Of a DNA stretch of 64,000 nt, positions 35,211-45,153 are shown piece after piece. This stretch comes from Mytilus galloprovincialis. Its lineage: Eukaryota > Mollusca > Bivalvia > Mytilida > Mytilidae. Below the pieces are notes generated by a model. It ran no database searches. It worked only from the letters and a program-made list of their open reading frames with translations, and was not told the DNA's origin. Position 1 is the stretch's first letter; every line of letters starts with the position of its first letter. The DNA lies in contig NC_134846.1 of assembly GCF_965363235.1 (NCBI RefSeq), positions 32,684,218 through 32,748,217 of the forward strand, written 5' to 3'. A program made the position numbers and the translations under genes.

Positions 35211-35330
35211 AAGGAAACTGCAACGGATATGTTTTCATAATAAACTTCGTAATACAATATTCATAGTTCATCTGACTTGGTATATTGAAATTTAGTGCAT
35301 GTAACGCAGCGGAGACCTAAAACAATAGAA
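35211..35330 (+). promoter_or_regulatory. Probable 5' region/first exon of gene 5
   Basis: AAGGAAACTGCAACGGATAT at 35211 and CGGAGACCTAAAACAATAGA just before the donor GTGAGT at 35331 parallel the gene 4 region at 28421-28543. No start codon in the presumed exon. Confidence 0.35.
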
Positions 35331-35890
35331 GTGAGTTAAAATATTTATATATTGGTTTTTGTTTTGTTAATTGAGAGAAAAAAAAAAACGCTAATTTCAT
35401 AGTTTTCCGATAACAATATATGCATTTCATTGCTTTAAAAAAAACAAGAAAAGTAATCGTAGCATTTTTTTTACATGACCTTACAAGTCAAATTGAATTG
35501 TCAACTCATTACGTGAATATCAGGTAAGACTCACTTTTTTCACGGGAAAGTCGCATGAACTTTATATAATAACATTTGAAATTTAATTGAATTATGAAAA
35601 ATATAAAATCTGTTATGTAAAATTCACATTCAATTCATGTGAAAATTTTCACGTGAGATTCGTATGAATCTCAATACACGTAAAATCCATATAAAAATAG
35701 TCACATCAGTTCCATATTTAAGTTCGTTTGGGGTGAATTTTGAAATAAAAGTAAGTTAAGAAGCAAATGCAATAATAAAGCACATGATATGGTTATCGAC
35801 AAGATGTTTTTAGATTGTCCTATGTTCAATATCAAATCCAAAACTGTATCGATAACATTCTTCTATTTTTGCATTCTAATATTTCATCAG

Positions 35891-36046
35891 TTTATAGAGA
35901 TGTACAACTACATTGGATGCTTTAAAGATCGTCCTGGTAGAAGATTATTGAATGCTGGACCATTTAACACAGAAAATAATGAAATGTCCATCAACATATG
36001 CTTCAACCACTGCAATCCTGGAAACTATGGATATTTTGCAACAGAG
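35891..36046 (+). CDS. Gene 5 exon: WSC N-terminal half
   Basis: Acceptor TATTTCATCAG (an alternative TTTATAG lies 7 bp on). Encodes FIEMYNYIGCFKD ... MSINICFNHC ... GYFATE|GTACAC. Upstream in-frame ITFFYFCILIF looks like a signal peptide but is more simply the translated pyrimidine tract of the intron. Confidence 0.75.
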
Positions 36047-39000
36047 GTACACACTATGTTTGCAAACATACGTATTTAAAAATAAATTTTGAGTATTTAT
36101 TGACGTTTAATACAAAACACGTTGAGCTAGGATTGTATGTACGTGTTTAACACGTGCATTTGTATAATTTCGAGAATACATCTAAGTAGCTACAATATTC
36201 AACATGAAGACGTGTTTACTCAAATTTTAAAAGCACTAAAGTACTGCATAAGATTATCGGTTAATTACAAAGAAGCTGGTGCAAAACCAGATAGTCTCCG
36301 ATCACCATTGATATTATTTCGAGCAGTGTTTGCGTTATACTCGTAAGCTCGTGAAATATCATATGCATATATACATGTGTATGTAAAGTTTCGAACTGTG
36401 TAACTTCTTATTATATTACTAAAATTATAAAACAAATAAATGTTTAAACGGTGTTCAATTTTTCTGTTGCCCTTTTTAATATGACTTAATTTTATATAAT
36501 TATTGTGTTCACGTAAGGATAGTCCGAAATGACAGCTCATGACCATATCGATACCGGTTTACACTAAAGCCAAATGAATATAGATATCGAGGAACCAACA
36601 CTTTTCCAATGTAAAAAGGTATTAGTTATAATGCTACAGTATATTTTAACTCTTTGCTTGTTTAATAAAACGTATATTGCAGTTTCGTTACAGATGTTAT
36701 TGTGGTAATAGGACAAACATCGGTTCTAACCAGTTTCCAAAAATAAAAGAAAGAGATTGTAGCATGAAGTGCAGAGGGCATCCGTCAATGAAATGTGGTG
36801 GGATATTGGCAGCATCTGTATATAAAATAAATAGAAAGTGTGAGTAAATTATTTCTGATCGTACATAACATGATCATTTTATCTTAGTATACTTGCATTA
36901 TAAACTCATTCGTCTATGAAAAACCTCTTATATAACGCAATTACTTTTTAAAAGTAGTATACTTTTGTAAATATAGGCTTGCTTCAAACAAATACACAAA
37001 AACACACAAACAAGATCCATGGTCTATTAATAGGATGCAACAACACCATATAATAACATGAATGTTATTTTTTTTTCTTTGATCTTCAAGTCAGTTAACT
37101 TCTTCTGTTTTAGGGGAATTTGTTAACTGATTATTCTTTTAGTTAGTGCTGTCTCTAATTCCGGCGTGAGACGCTTGTCATAAGAAAAGCCATGGTTAGA
37201 ACTAATAATGATACTTCCATTTAAGAAATTGTTATTTCACTGCCTAGTGGTGGCTTTCCCTTACATTTGCCAAATATGTTAACATCTGTTTGCATCTGGT
37301 GCAAGAAAATTGGTACCGTTAATTTTATTACTACCACTGGGTCGATGCCTCTGCTGGTGGACTATTAGTCCCCGAGGGTATCACCAGCCCAGTAGCCAGT
37401 ACTTCGGTACTGGCATGAAAATACGGATTTTTTGTGTTATTAAAATTTGCTGTTACAAAATATTAGAAATTATTTTAAATTAAGGAATGTATCTCCCTCA
37501 TGCAAAGCTCTGATTCCTTTCACGGATTTGGCTATACTTTTTGGACCTTTTGGATTATAGCTCTTCATCTTTTATATAAGCTTTGGATTTCAAATATTTT
37601 GGCCACGAGCATCACTGAAGAGACATGTATTGTCGAAATGCGCATCTGGTGCAAGAAAATTGGTACCGTTAATTTTATTACTACCACTGGGTCGATGCCT
37701 CTGCTGGTGGACTATTAGTCCCCGAGGGTATCACCAGCCCAGTAGCTAGTACTTCGGTACTGGCATGAAAATACGGATTTTTTTGTGTTATTAAAATTTG
37801 ATGTTACAAAATATTAGAAATTATTTTAAATTAAGGAATGTATCTCCATCATGCAAAGCTCTGATTCCTTTCACGGATTTGGCTATACTTTTTGGACCTT
37901 TTGGATTATAGCTCTTCATCTTTTATATAAGCTTTGGATTTCAAATATTTTGGCCACGAGCATCACTGAAGAGACATGTATTGTCGAAATGCGCATCTGG
38001 TGCAAGAAAATTGGTACCGTTAATTTTATTAACATAATTTTAACACATTTACTAAAAAAAAATAGTTTTACAGTTCCCTAGAAAATATCTAATCTAAAAA
38101 TAGTTCCCTATACTTTAAACAAAAAAATGCATAAGTAGAGCTTCAAAACGGATTAACGTGGTCTATCAACGTATTTATTTTTAAAATTATTAATTCAGTT
38201 AGCATAATTTACAGGTTCCCAGTTGTCGACGACAGAACAGACACAAAAAATTCCGAAACAAAATCAATTTGATATAGGTAAACAGGTTTCTTTTATATTT
38301 GTCAACTTAAACGATTTTAGTTGATCTTGGAATCAGTAATCATTCCTTTTTCAATAAGTTGAAACAAGGGCATTGAGGGATAAGGCCGAACGTTAGGAAC
38401 AACTACTTGACTGGCCATTTGTTTAGGATGATCAATATCTCGACTGTTCAACAAAGAATGGCACCTACAAGTTCATCATAAACATGACACATACTGTTTT
38501 GTGCCATATTGCATACTTTGGATTCATTATTACTATTATTCGTTGGATACCAATTTTCGTTTGCAGAGGTTTTATATGCAGAGATTGGCAAAACCACGAA
38601 ATCAAAAATCCACGAAAATGCAAGTTTTCCTTCATTCACGAAAATTGGCACCAACAAAAATAAATTAATCCACAGTATTTTTATTTTAACTCTAAAGTCA
38701 TTACAATATCTCCAACGTCAATAATCGATGGAACGAAGTTGGTATTAACTTAGTTACACACATATACTGTTCCTTCTTTCAGATCCGATGTTATCGACGA
38801 CAGAATATACACCAACAATTCCGGAACAAAGTCGATCTGATATAGGTAAATCCTTTGTATATTTATTACCAAGCCCTAATCAAGTTTTCAGAGGAACCAA
38901 AAGATATTGGTGTGGATATATTGAATTAGTTACTTTCGATCCGTAATTATAGATACAACTTCCCGTTCCTTTGTGGAATCTGTTTATTAACATTATTTTT

Positions 39001-41327
39001 ATAAGCTATACTCAACTAGTGTCAATCTAAAATTATGCACACGACTGTTTTTTGTGAAGATAGTTTTGAATTATTTTAGAATATGTAATAAAAATCATGA
39101 TCATTATTATCGAATTTTTATGTGATGGAACAATTTGAGAAAAAAGAAATACTATTCTAATAATACAGTCACTGGCAGATTCGTTTCACTAAGATCTTAT
39201 AATTATAAATAATAATAATAAAAAAGTTTAATGTTAAATATTGTTTAAATGCTTTTATTACAAGTAGGTTAATATGAGCGTCACTGATGAGTCTTATGTA
39301 GACGAAACGCGCGTCTGGCGTACTAAATTATAATCCTGGTACCTTTGATAACTATTAACAACGAGCAAAAAAAAAACAGCATAGTTTTGTGTTTATCTTT
39401 TAATTATGTTAATCGGCTAATTTTGTCTTTTGAAAACACTCCAATCATTAAAAACATTTTGGTAAACAGCTAGCTTAAGTAGCATTTAGTTTTCATTCAG
39501 TAAAAAGATGAAAAACAAAAAGACGTCATAACACTGGTATAATTAGTATATATAAATTTAAAACCATTGTAGGTATTGGTATTGGATTGTCAATTGTAGT
39601 GTTCTTATCTATAGTAGCAGCTGTCAGTTTTCTGTTCTGGCGAAGAAGGTATATTCCCATATTAAGTGTAAAAGATACCTAATGTGTTCTCTGCATAAAG
39701 ATTTTCATTTTTCTCTGTTGGCAACAAGAATACATGTAAACAGAAAGGCAAACACAAAAAAAAAAATCTAAATAAATGTAAACGTTATTTTTAAAGACGA
39801 AAATATTTGCAGATGGAGGATGAAGACAAATTCAAAGGAATGACAAAAACTGATAAGGTTGTTAATGACAGATTAGGTATAAAAAGTCACTTTACGACAA
39901 ATACATAAAAAGTATATGCAAAAATTACAGTGCATACGGCATTGATAAAGTTACATGTGTAAAACCATTCAAACGGGAAAACCAATGGTCTAATCTATAT
40001 GAAAAACAAGAAACGAAAAACACTTATGAACCACATCAGCACAGGACAACTACTGAACATAAGATTAATGACTTAGGGAAGGTCAAATGCAGCGAGTTTA
40101 AACGTTTAAATAGGTACCAAACTTTGTCCTTATCTGAAATAGTGTAACATCACAACATAAAGAAGACACACAATAAAACTTACTCGTTTGAAATACACAA
40201 TGTACGTGTATCCTCATCTCATTTCATTCAAAACAGTATTGTATTTAATTTTTACTATTGTAAAAAGGGATAAAGATAGTCTTTTTAAAACATATACTTC
40301 GTACTTTATTTGGCCTTTGGAATTTTTTTGGTCGAGCGTCACTGATGAGTGTTTTGTAGACGAAACGTGCGTCTGGCGCATATACAAAATTTCAATGCTG
40401 GTTTCTATGATGAGTTTATATACTTTGAGCATACCTAACGCCAAATGAATTTTCGTTATTACAGAATGAAAATATTTCCTATTTCCATGCCTATAAAATC
40501 AACTGTATGTACATAAACATTTATTTAATGTATCATTGATTGACAATACGGTATGTTATTTGTATTATAATCATATTTATTGTTTTTATTTCAGAAAACA
40601 AAGAGCCCATATAAAGGAATCATCAATGAGTGAACACGAGTATGAAAGAAATCAGAATGTTCCAATCTCAGATAGTTCGTCCATCGAGTTGCATATCTAT
40701 GATAAATGTCATACATACGGAAATGCAAATTCGAATAATACAACACGAATTTCAAATGAATATATTGAGCCGCAAACATGCAATACGACAGCAAACCACG
40801 TGCACAGTAAACCTGTAACAGACCCAGTGCATACGCAAGATAAATTAGATAAAAGAACAATCATCAAAAACATGTTGCCTTCCTTACAACACAACTACTT
40901 TAAGTTAGGTAATGATATAACCGGCAAAGTAAAAAGGGACCACATTGCAGACACCCCACAAATAGAACTTCCTTTGACAGCCAGTGTCAGCAATGGCGCA
41001 TATGCTATTCTAGATTCAACGGCAACTGGTTTCAGCAAAGGTAAACGTATCCTCCCAAGAAATGAACAAACAAATTATCAAATAAAACTCGAAAAGCAAA
41101 ATCATTTGATTAAAGGTGATGAAGACTACTGCTGTGTTGAAGGAGAATATAATACACTGAACAAAATCCGGAGATTTTCTAATGAAGGTAGTTTATATAG
41201 TCATGCAGTGGATGGTGTTTATGACATATCCGGAAATAACAACCAGTCAAAAACTACAGATCATACCTACGATCATGCCATTGGAAGTCAAACTGTAATA
41301 GCAACTGACTATGATCATGTATTTTAA
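35891..41327 (+). CDS. Gene 5: WSC-domain receptor with doubled linker exon
   Basis: Six exons (35891-36046, 36683-36839, 38215-38277, 38783-38845, 39573-39648, 40595-41327) sum to 1248 bp, a whole number of codons. WSC domain with eight cysteines (YIGCFKDRPGRRLL ... CYCGNRTN ... KCGGILAASVYKI; the usual Trp before ASVY is replaced), two related 21-residue linkers, a transmembrane helix (LSIVVFLSIVAAVSFLF), basic WRRRKQRAH and a 240-residue tail ending ATDYDHVF. The tail parallels gene 4 throughout. Its introns hold four sense-strand hammerhead ribozymes, two of them in a tandem retrozyme-like element. The N-terminus is unresolved, as in gene 4. Polyadenylation signals follow at 41530 and 41606. 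Receptor function is inferred. Confidence 0.85.
36683..36839 (+). CDS. Gene 5 exon: WSC C-terminal half
   Basis: 157 bp, phase 0 in, 1 out: FRYRCYCGNRTNIGS ... RDCSMKCRGHPSMKCGG ... SVYKINRK. Donor AAGT|GTGAGT. Confidence 0.85.
37609..37652 (+). ncRNA. Hammerhead ribozyme, type I, retrozyme unit 1
   Basis: Stem I GCAUCA/UGGUGC (6 bp, one G-U), core CUGAAGA, stem II GACA-UGUAU-UGUC, GAAA, short stem III UG-CG-CA, cleavage site AUC|U at 37646/37647. All core boxes intact, so predicted active. Confidence 0.85.
37960..38003 (+). ncRNA. Hammerhead ribozyme, type I, retrozyme unit 2
   Basis: Same 44-nt structure as in unit 1, predicted cleavage after 37997. Together the two sites would release a 351-nt RNA from the gene 5 pre-mRNA. 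Confidence 0.85.
38215..38277 (+). CDS. Gene 5 exon: 63-bp linker a
   Basis: Phase 1 in and out; SQLSTTEQTQKIPKQNQFDI. Related in sequence to linker b. Confidence 0.85.
   Translation, partial: VPSCRRQNRHKKFRNKINLI
38783..38845 (+). CDS. Gene 5 exon: 63-bp linker b
   Basis: Phase 1 in and out; DPMLSTTEYTPTIPEQSRSD and I. A tandem exon duplicate of linker a: LSTTE, IP and Q-x-x-DI are shared and both end GATATAG|GTAAA. Confidence 0.85.
   Translation: MRCYRRQNIHQQFRNKVDLI
39278..39321 (+). ncRNA. Intact hammerhead ribozyme in short dispersed repeat
   Basis: Stem I GCGUCA/UGGCGU, CUGAUGA, stem II GUCU-UAUGU-AGAC, GAAA, stem III CG-CG-CG, cleavage site GUC|U at 39314/39315. Best preserved member of the roughly 130-bp family; followed by TATAATCCTGGTACCTTTGA. 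Sense strand, in the intron before the gene 5 membrane exon. Confidence 0.8.
39573..39648 (+). CDS. Gene 5 exon: transmembrane segment
   Basis: 76 bp, phase 1 in, 2 out: GIGIGLSIVVFLSIVAAVSF LFWRR. Confidence 0.9.
39797..39857 (+). other. Exon-like segment between membrane and tail exons of gene 5
   Basis: After AAAG it reads RKYLQMEDEDKFKGMTKTDK in the phase set by the membrane exon; matches the EDGIKVMAKT of gene 4 at 31441. Splicing onward through GTTGTT would break phase, so if used it would end the protein soon after. Confidence 0.3.
39960..40165. repeat. Dispersed mussel-type repeat
   Basis: AACCAATGGTCTAATCTATA, GAACCACATCAGCACAGGAC, AACTACTGAACATAAGATTA, TAGTGTAACATCACAACATA. I recognise the type from memory of mussel sequences; some segments (AAACCAA, AACGAAAAACA) are also seen in family X at 41930. 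Confidence 0.5.
40336..40379 (+). ncRNA. Nearly intact hammerhead ribozyme in gene 5 last intron
   Basis: Stem I GCGUCA/UGGCGC pairs fully, CUGAUGA, GAAA, stem III CG-UG-CG and UC|U cleavage site present; stem II GUGU/AGAC has one G-G mismatch. May keep activity. Same repeat family as 39278. Confidence 0.75.
40595..41327 (+). CDS. Gene 5 exon: cytoplasmic tail
   Basis: Acceptor TTTATTTCAG, phase 2 in, stop TAA. Tyrosine sites include GAYAILDSTATGF, DYCCVEGEYNTL, LYSHAVDGVYDI, TYDHAI and ATDYDHVF. Confidence 0.9.
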
Positions 41328-41529
41328 CATTTAGGAGTTGAACTTAATTTGCATACATGTTTGTGAACATTTGATGTAATTGGAAATAGATATTATTTCA
41401 CTTTCCAATTGTAGTTTAAATTTTACAGAAAGAAATGTGATGATCATAACTTAGCAAAAACTGTTCTTTTTGTTTAAACAATATTTTATTTTCAAATTTA
41501 AAGTGCACTAAATATAATTATACAATACA

Positions 41530-41535
41530 AATAAA
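41530..41535 (+). terminator. Polyadenylation signal of gene 5
   Basis: AATAAA about 200 bp after the stop; a second one follows at 41606-41611. Confidence 0.5.
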
Positions 41536-41774
41536 GGGATTGACAAACAAAAAGAACTTATACAAATCTGCCTATGTTACTGTTCATTTTGAATCCGTTT
41601 GGTTCAATAAACTATACTTATAGTTTCATCCACTCATGTTATTACACAAAAAAAAACGGTAAAAAGCCAGATTTGGTAGGTCATAGTCGTAAACAAAAGG
41701 GGACAAGATTGTAGCTACAATATTATGAACATACTCGCTATCATCTGTGAAACAGATAGTCCATGAAGTATAAA

Positions 41775-42290
41775 AAAAGAAGATGTGGTATAATTTTCAA
41801 TGAGACAACTCTCCACAAGAGACCAAAATGACACAAAAATTAACAACTATAGGTCATCGTACGGCCTACAACAATGAGCAAAGCCATAGTCAGCTATTAA
41901 AGTTCCCGAAATGACAATATAAAACAAATCAAACAAGGAAACCAACGGCCTTATTTATGTAAAAAAAATGAACGAAAAACAAATATGTAACACATAAACA
42001 AACGACAACCACTGAATTACAGGCTTCTGACTTGGGACAGGCACATACATACAAAATATGGCGGGGTTACACATATTAGCGGGATCCCAACTCTCCCACT
42101 AACTTGGGACAGTGGTATAACAGTACAAGCATGTACAACAGAAGACTATAAGAAGAACGTGCTATAAAAATCATTTGAAAAAGGTTTAACTCATCAGATG
42201 GACAAAAATACAAGTGGACGTGGACGTGTACCAACTCGTGATAAATTACGCCGTTAGTTTTCTCGTTTGAATTGTTTCCCATTGATATGC
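41775..42290 (+). repeat. Dispersed repeat family X, longest copy
   Basis: AGAAGATGTGGTATAATTTT, CAATGAGACAACTCTCCACA, CAACTATAGGTCATCGTACG, then AACCAACGGCC, TGAATTACAGGCTTCTGACT, TTGGGACAGGCACATACATA, GGCGGGGTTACAC, ending near TCGTTTGAATTGTTTCCC. Pieces of it explain 10512, 15000, 19845, 34400 and 44685. Confidence 0.8.
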
Positions 42291-44317
42291 TTCATACATT
42301 GTACCTAGCTTTTTTATTATATTTAAGCAAGTTAGATATTGCTACTACCACGAAAAATATCGCTAGGTAAATATTTGATAAGGAAATTTTCTTAGAAATG
42401 CTGAAATGAATATTTCAAATTATATATGAAAATAAAGATTGCTTCTTAAATTTTCACATTATGATAGAGAAAGAATAAAAGTATAATATTCATAGGCTTC
42501 GGAAGACACAGACTATCAGAAAAAAACGTTCACTTGGCGTTGTCCCATGTAACAAACTCGAAACATTAAACTCGAACAATTCGCGAAATGTTCACGCAAC
42601 TCTCCGAAATTTTGCATGAATGTTCTATGACGTGATATATTTCAGTACTGGTTTACATAGCCATCTCAATGTAAAATCAGCATAGATATTTTGAAAGAAT
42701 GTGTATTATAAAATGGCTGTCCCAGGGAAAATTTTGTTTGGAAACTTGAAACATTTCAGTTAAAAAAATAAAATTTTGACATATAATTTAATAAATTGTA
42801 AGCACGATCGTTTTGTACTAAGTGTAAGCTCCAAAAGTTAAAATTATAATGAATGAATTGAGCTAAATATTTAATTCAAAACAATAGGTTTGCAATATCT
42901 TGCGGTAATGTCCGAGTTAAACTTTCTTGCCTTCACAAAACTTTTACTGCCAAAAAACAGAGATTTGATTTCATGAAGATTATTTTTCGGCTTTGATTAC
43001 TATATCAATACAAAGTACTTTAAAAGTTGAAATTGTTACACCAAATTGTAATATGATTACAGGGTTACCTATAAAAATTAAGGATTAATGAAAATGTCTT
43101 GCAAGGTTGTCCGTTAACATTATTTGACGTCTCCACAAGCGTAATTTGGGACGGCATGAACTGCATTCGCGGGTTTCTTCCTCTACTTAATGTAAATGTC
43201 TTACTTTCAACGAAACGAAATGATGCATATATTACAAAAATACACATCTATAAGACGATTAAAAGTTAAGAAAACTTCAGTGTCATAACTATAAGCCATT
43301 TAATTGTCGCTAGTTCCACTGCTTGAATAAAATCATATTCGGGATGTTTATATAATGCAGCAATATTTCCCCGAAAAACACATTATTACTAGAAGTAAAA
43401 TGAATTATCCGATGTAAATTATAAAATCATATTGGAATGGAATATCTCGGCATTTCTACTTGTGTGCTATACTTTGCATTTTCCCGACAAGGAAAGCAGG
43501 AAAAACTTGATAGTGCGCGTTTCTAATTTAACGTTATTTTCTGTTACATTAAATGGTAGCAATATCTGACGTGGTCTTTTTTCTCGTTGTTGGAGACCAC
43601 AGTGTGAACTATTATAATTGATTATATCGACTTCATTTTGCCCCTGGTGGATAAATGTAGTTGTCTTATTGTTGATACAGTTTTTACAGTACATGACTAT
43701 GTATTTTCTTATTTTGATTTAGCGGTTTACAGGTCGAAAACGAAATGTATGAAAACATGCCTTGGAGTGGTTGTCATGTACATATTTTGTGCAGTACACA
43801 CTTACTTAAAAAAATGTATCATGCGTGTTGTATTCCATTAATTATTAATCATAATGATAAGTTTCTTTATTTTTATTTTTCTATATTTCTTGATTACTAT
43901 TATATAATATTCATTTTCTTAATCTAATATTCTTTTTCTTGCTTTCCTCATTCTTTTCTTTATCTATTATTATGTGAGTGTGTTTGTTAGATTGTTTGTT
44001 TGTTTGTTTGTTTTCTTGTGTTATTTTGAATAAAAGTCGATCAATTGTTGAATCATGATGGTGTAAAACACCCTACTGTAGATATAATAAAAGATATGTA
44101 ATTCTTCGGTTGTTACATATGATACGTCATAAAAACCACTTTTTCATGTCAATCGTGTTAATAGTGACATCAAATGTAGAAAATGATGACCTCTGTTATG
44201 TATTTAACAATGAAACAATGTAACCGGAAATTGTCATTAATATTATCGGTATGTAACTTCCCGTGAAAAATCGCGACCCTACTTTACTTTTATGGTATAC
44301 TCGCTAGGTAGGGATAA
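42291..44317. other. Region between genes 5 and 6
   Basis: No gene recognised on either strand. A (GTTT)n run lies at 43988-44014. Minus-strand frames at 43065-43247 and 43467-43694 match nothing I know. The promoter of gene 6 should be at its right end. Confidence 0.5.
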
Positions 44318-44372
44318 ATGGAGATATTTCGGATTTTCGTAGGCATTTGTGTTTTAATCTATTGTGATGGCG
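44318..44372 (+). CDS. Gene 6 exon 1: signal peptide
   Basis: 55 bp, phase 1 out. Basic-hydrophobic-polar profile typical of a secretion signal; the only convincing signal-peptide exon in the window. Confidence 0.7.
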
Positions 44373-45153
44373 GTAAGTTTTCCAGTTTTAAATATTCGAA
44401 AGGAAATTAATTACTAGGTACAACGTAGTTATACATTTCAAGATTAAAGTGCATATTTGTATTATTATATAATTTTATGAATAGCAATATGCCGAATGTT
44501 TGCACTTTTAAAATTATACATTTTGGTCCCTAGTGGAGAGTTGTCTCACTGGCAATCATACCACCTTTTCTTATTCTTATAATGATATATATTTTTAAAC
44601 CAAATTGTATCTTTATAAATTGATGCATACACTATAACACTATAACAGTTGACATATACACAAATGACCATAATTTACAAATAAAAAAGAAGATGTGATA
44701 TGATTGCCAATGAGACATAACTCTCCACAAGAAACCCAAATAACACAGAAATTAACAACTTTAGGTCACCGTATGGCCTTCAACAATGAACAAAGCCCAT
44801 ACCGCAAATGCAGTTTCTTAGTCAATTATGCAATTGAAAGACTGTTTAACCAGAGACCTCACACTCATCGCTTTTTATTTTGTATAATGTGTTAAATGCA
44901 TTTGTGTACTGTATTGCTTGTAAACCCTTCAGCACAACAATGTAAATATGAAGAATGCAACTCAAAGAGAGATAAACGACCTGTCACGTGTGTGGTTGAA
45001 GATATACTAGAAGATGGAAAGATTGTCTCCATTGAAATAGTAGAAGAGAAAAAGAAAAATAAGTGTACAGAAAGTGAAAATTATGGATTTACTTCAAAAT
45101 CAATATGGGTGTCTGACAAATGCAGTGCCGAGTTTAACTACATTTCCTTTTAA
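44318..45153 (+). CDS. Gene 6: signal peptide plus DUF3011/ADEL-lectin-like domain, truncated
   Basis: Two exons, 44318-44372 and 44933-45153, join in phase to a 91-residue secreted product. Exon 1 is a signal peptide (MEIFRIFVGICVLIYCDG) ending at G|GTAAGT. Exon 2 follows CCCTTCAG and reads AQQCKYEECNS ... VTCVVEDIL ... KCTESENYGF ... SIWVSDKCSAEF, the C...YG....IWV..C.A.F pattern of DUF3011 and of ADEL-type lectins of molluscs. After SAEF the sequence passes into the duplicated block (from 45136), giving NYISF and a chance stop, so the normal end of the domain and any later exons are missing here. The intact gene probably lies beyond the second duplicated block. Carbohydrate binding is inferred from the family. 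Confidence 0.7.
44685..44815 (+). repeat. Family X 5' fragment in gene 6 intron
   Basis: AGAAGATGTGATATGATTGC, CCAATGAGACATAACTCTCC, TTAACAACTTTAGGTCACCG, AACAAAGCCCATACCGC. An antisense scrap of the same family is at 44525-44580. Confidence 0.75.
44933..45153 (+). CDS. Gene 6 exon 2: DUF3011/ADEL-like domain, cut
   Basis: Phase 1 in. The native coding sequence ends at about 45137 at the duplication junction; the last five residues come from otherwise non-coding sequence. Confidence 0.7.

Larger units (their letters stand above)
32455..35890. other. Region between genes 4 and 5
   Basis: Starts with the gene 4 3' UTR (possible AATAAA near 33204). Around 32930-33330 a loose GTGTATGGTG-type degenerate minisatellite is followed by a (GA)n run at 33331-33357. 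Then repeats, a MITE and the 5' region of gene 5. Much of 34680-35340 is homologous to the sequence upstream of gene 4. Confidence 0.5.
37286..38028 (+). mobile_element. Tandem retrozyme-like element with hammerhead ribozymes
   Basis: Two almost identical units, 37297-37646 (350 bp) and 37647-37997 (351 bp), plus 33 bp of a third. Each full unit ends exactly at a predicted hammerhead cleavage site; a partial ribozyme 3' end (TGCATC|TGGTGC) marks the left edge. A TTAACAT on both sides (37279-37285 and 38029-38035) is a candidate target-site duplication. No protein. This matches retrozymes, non-autonomous retroelements that move via small circular RNAs and are known from plants and animals. It lies in an intron of gene 5 in sense orientation. 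Confidence 0.8.

Noticed and set aside
35789-35890. Signal peptide directly upstream of the gene 5 WSC exon (ITFFYFCILIF)
   Set aside because: It is the translated pyrimidine tract of an intron before a CAG acceptor; the gene 4 equivalent lacks the Met.
37500-38081. Two open frames of 72 and 76 codons with the same first 59 residues
   Set aside because: They lie within the tandem retrozyme-like units and overlap the ribozyme; the repeat explains the shared sequence and no gene is implied.
40188-40448. 86-codon frame over the hammerhead repeat in the gene 5 intron
   Set aside because: Repeat-derived frame crossing the ribozyme; no splice or domain support.
43065-43694. Minus-strand frames of 60 and 75 codons between genes 5 and 6
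   Set aside because: No recognisable domain, no splice context and no repeat of them elsewhere; left as unexplained.
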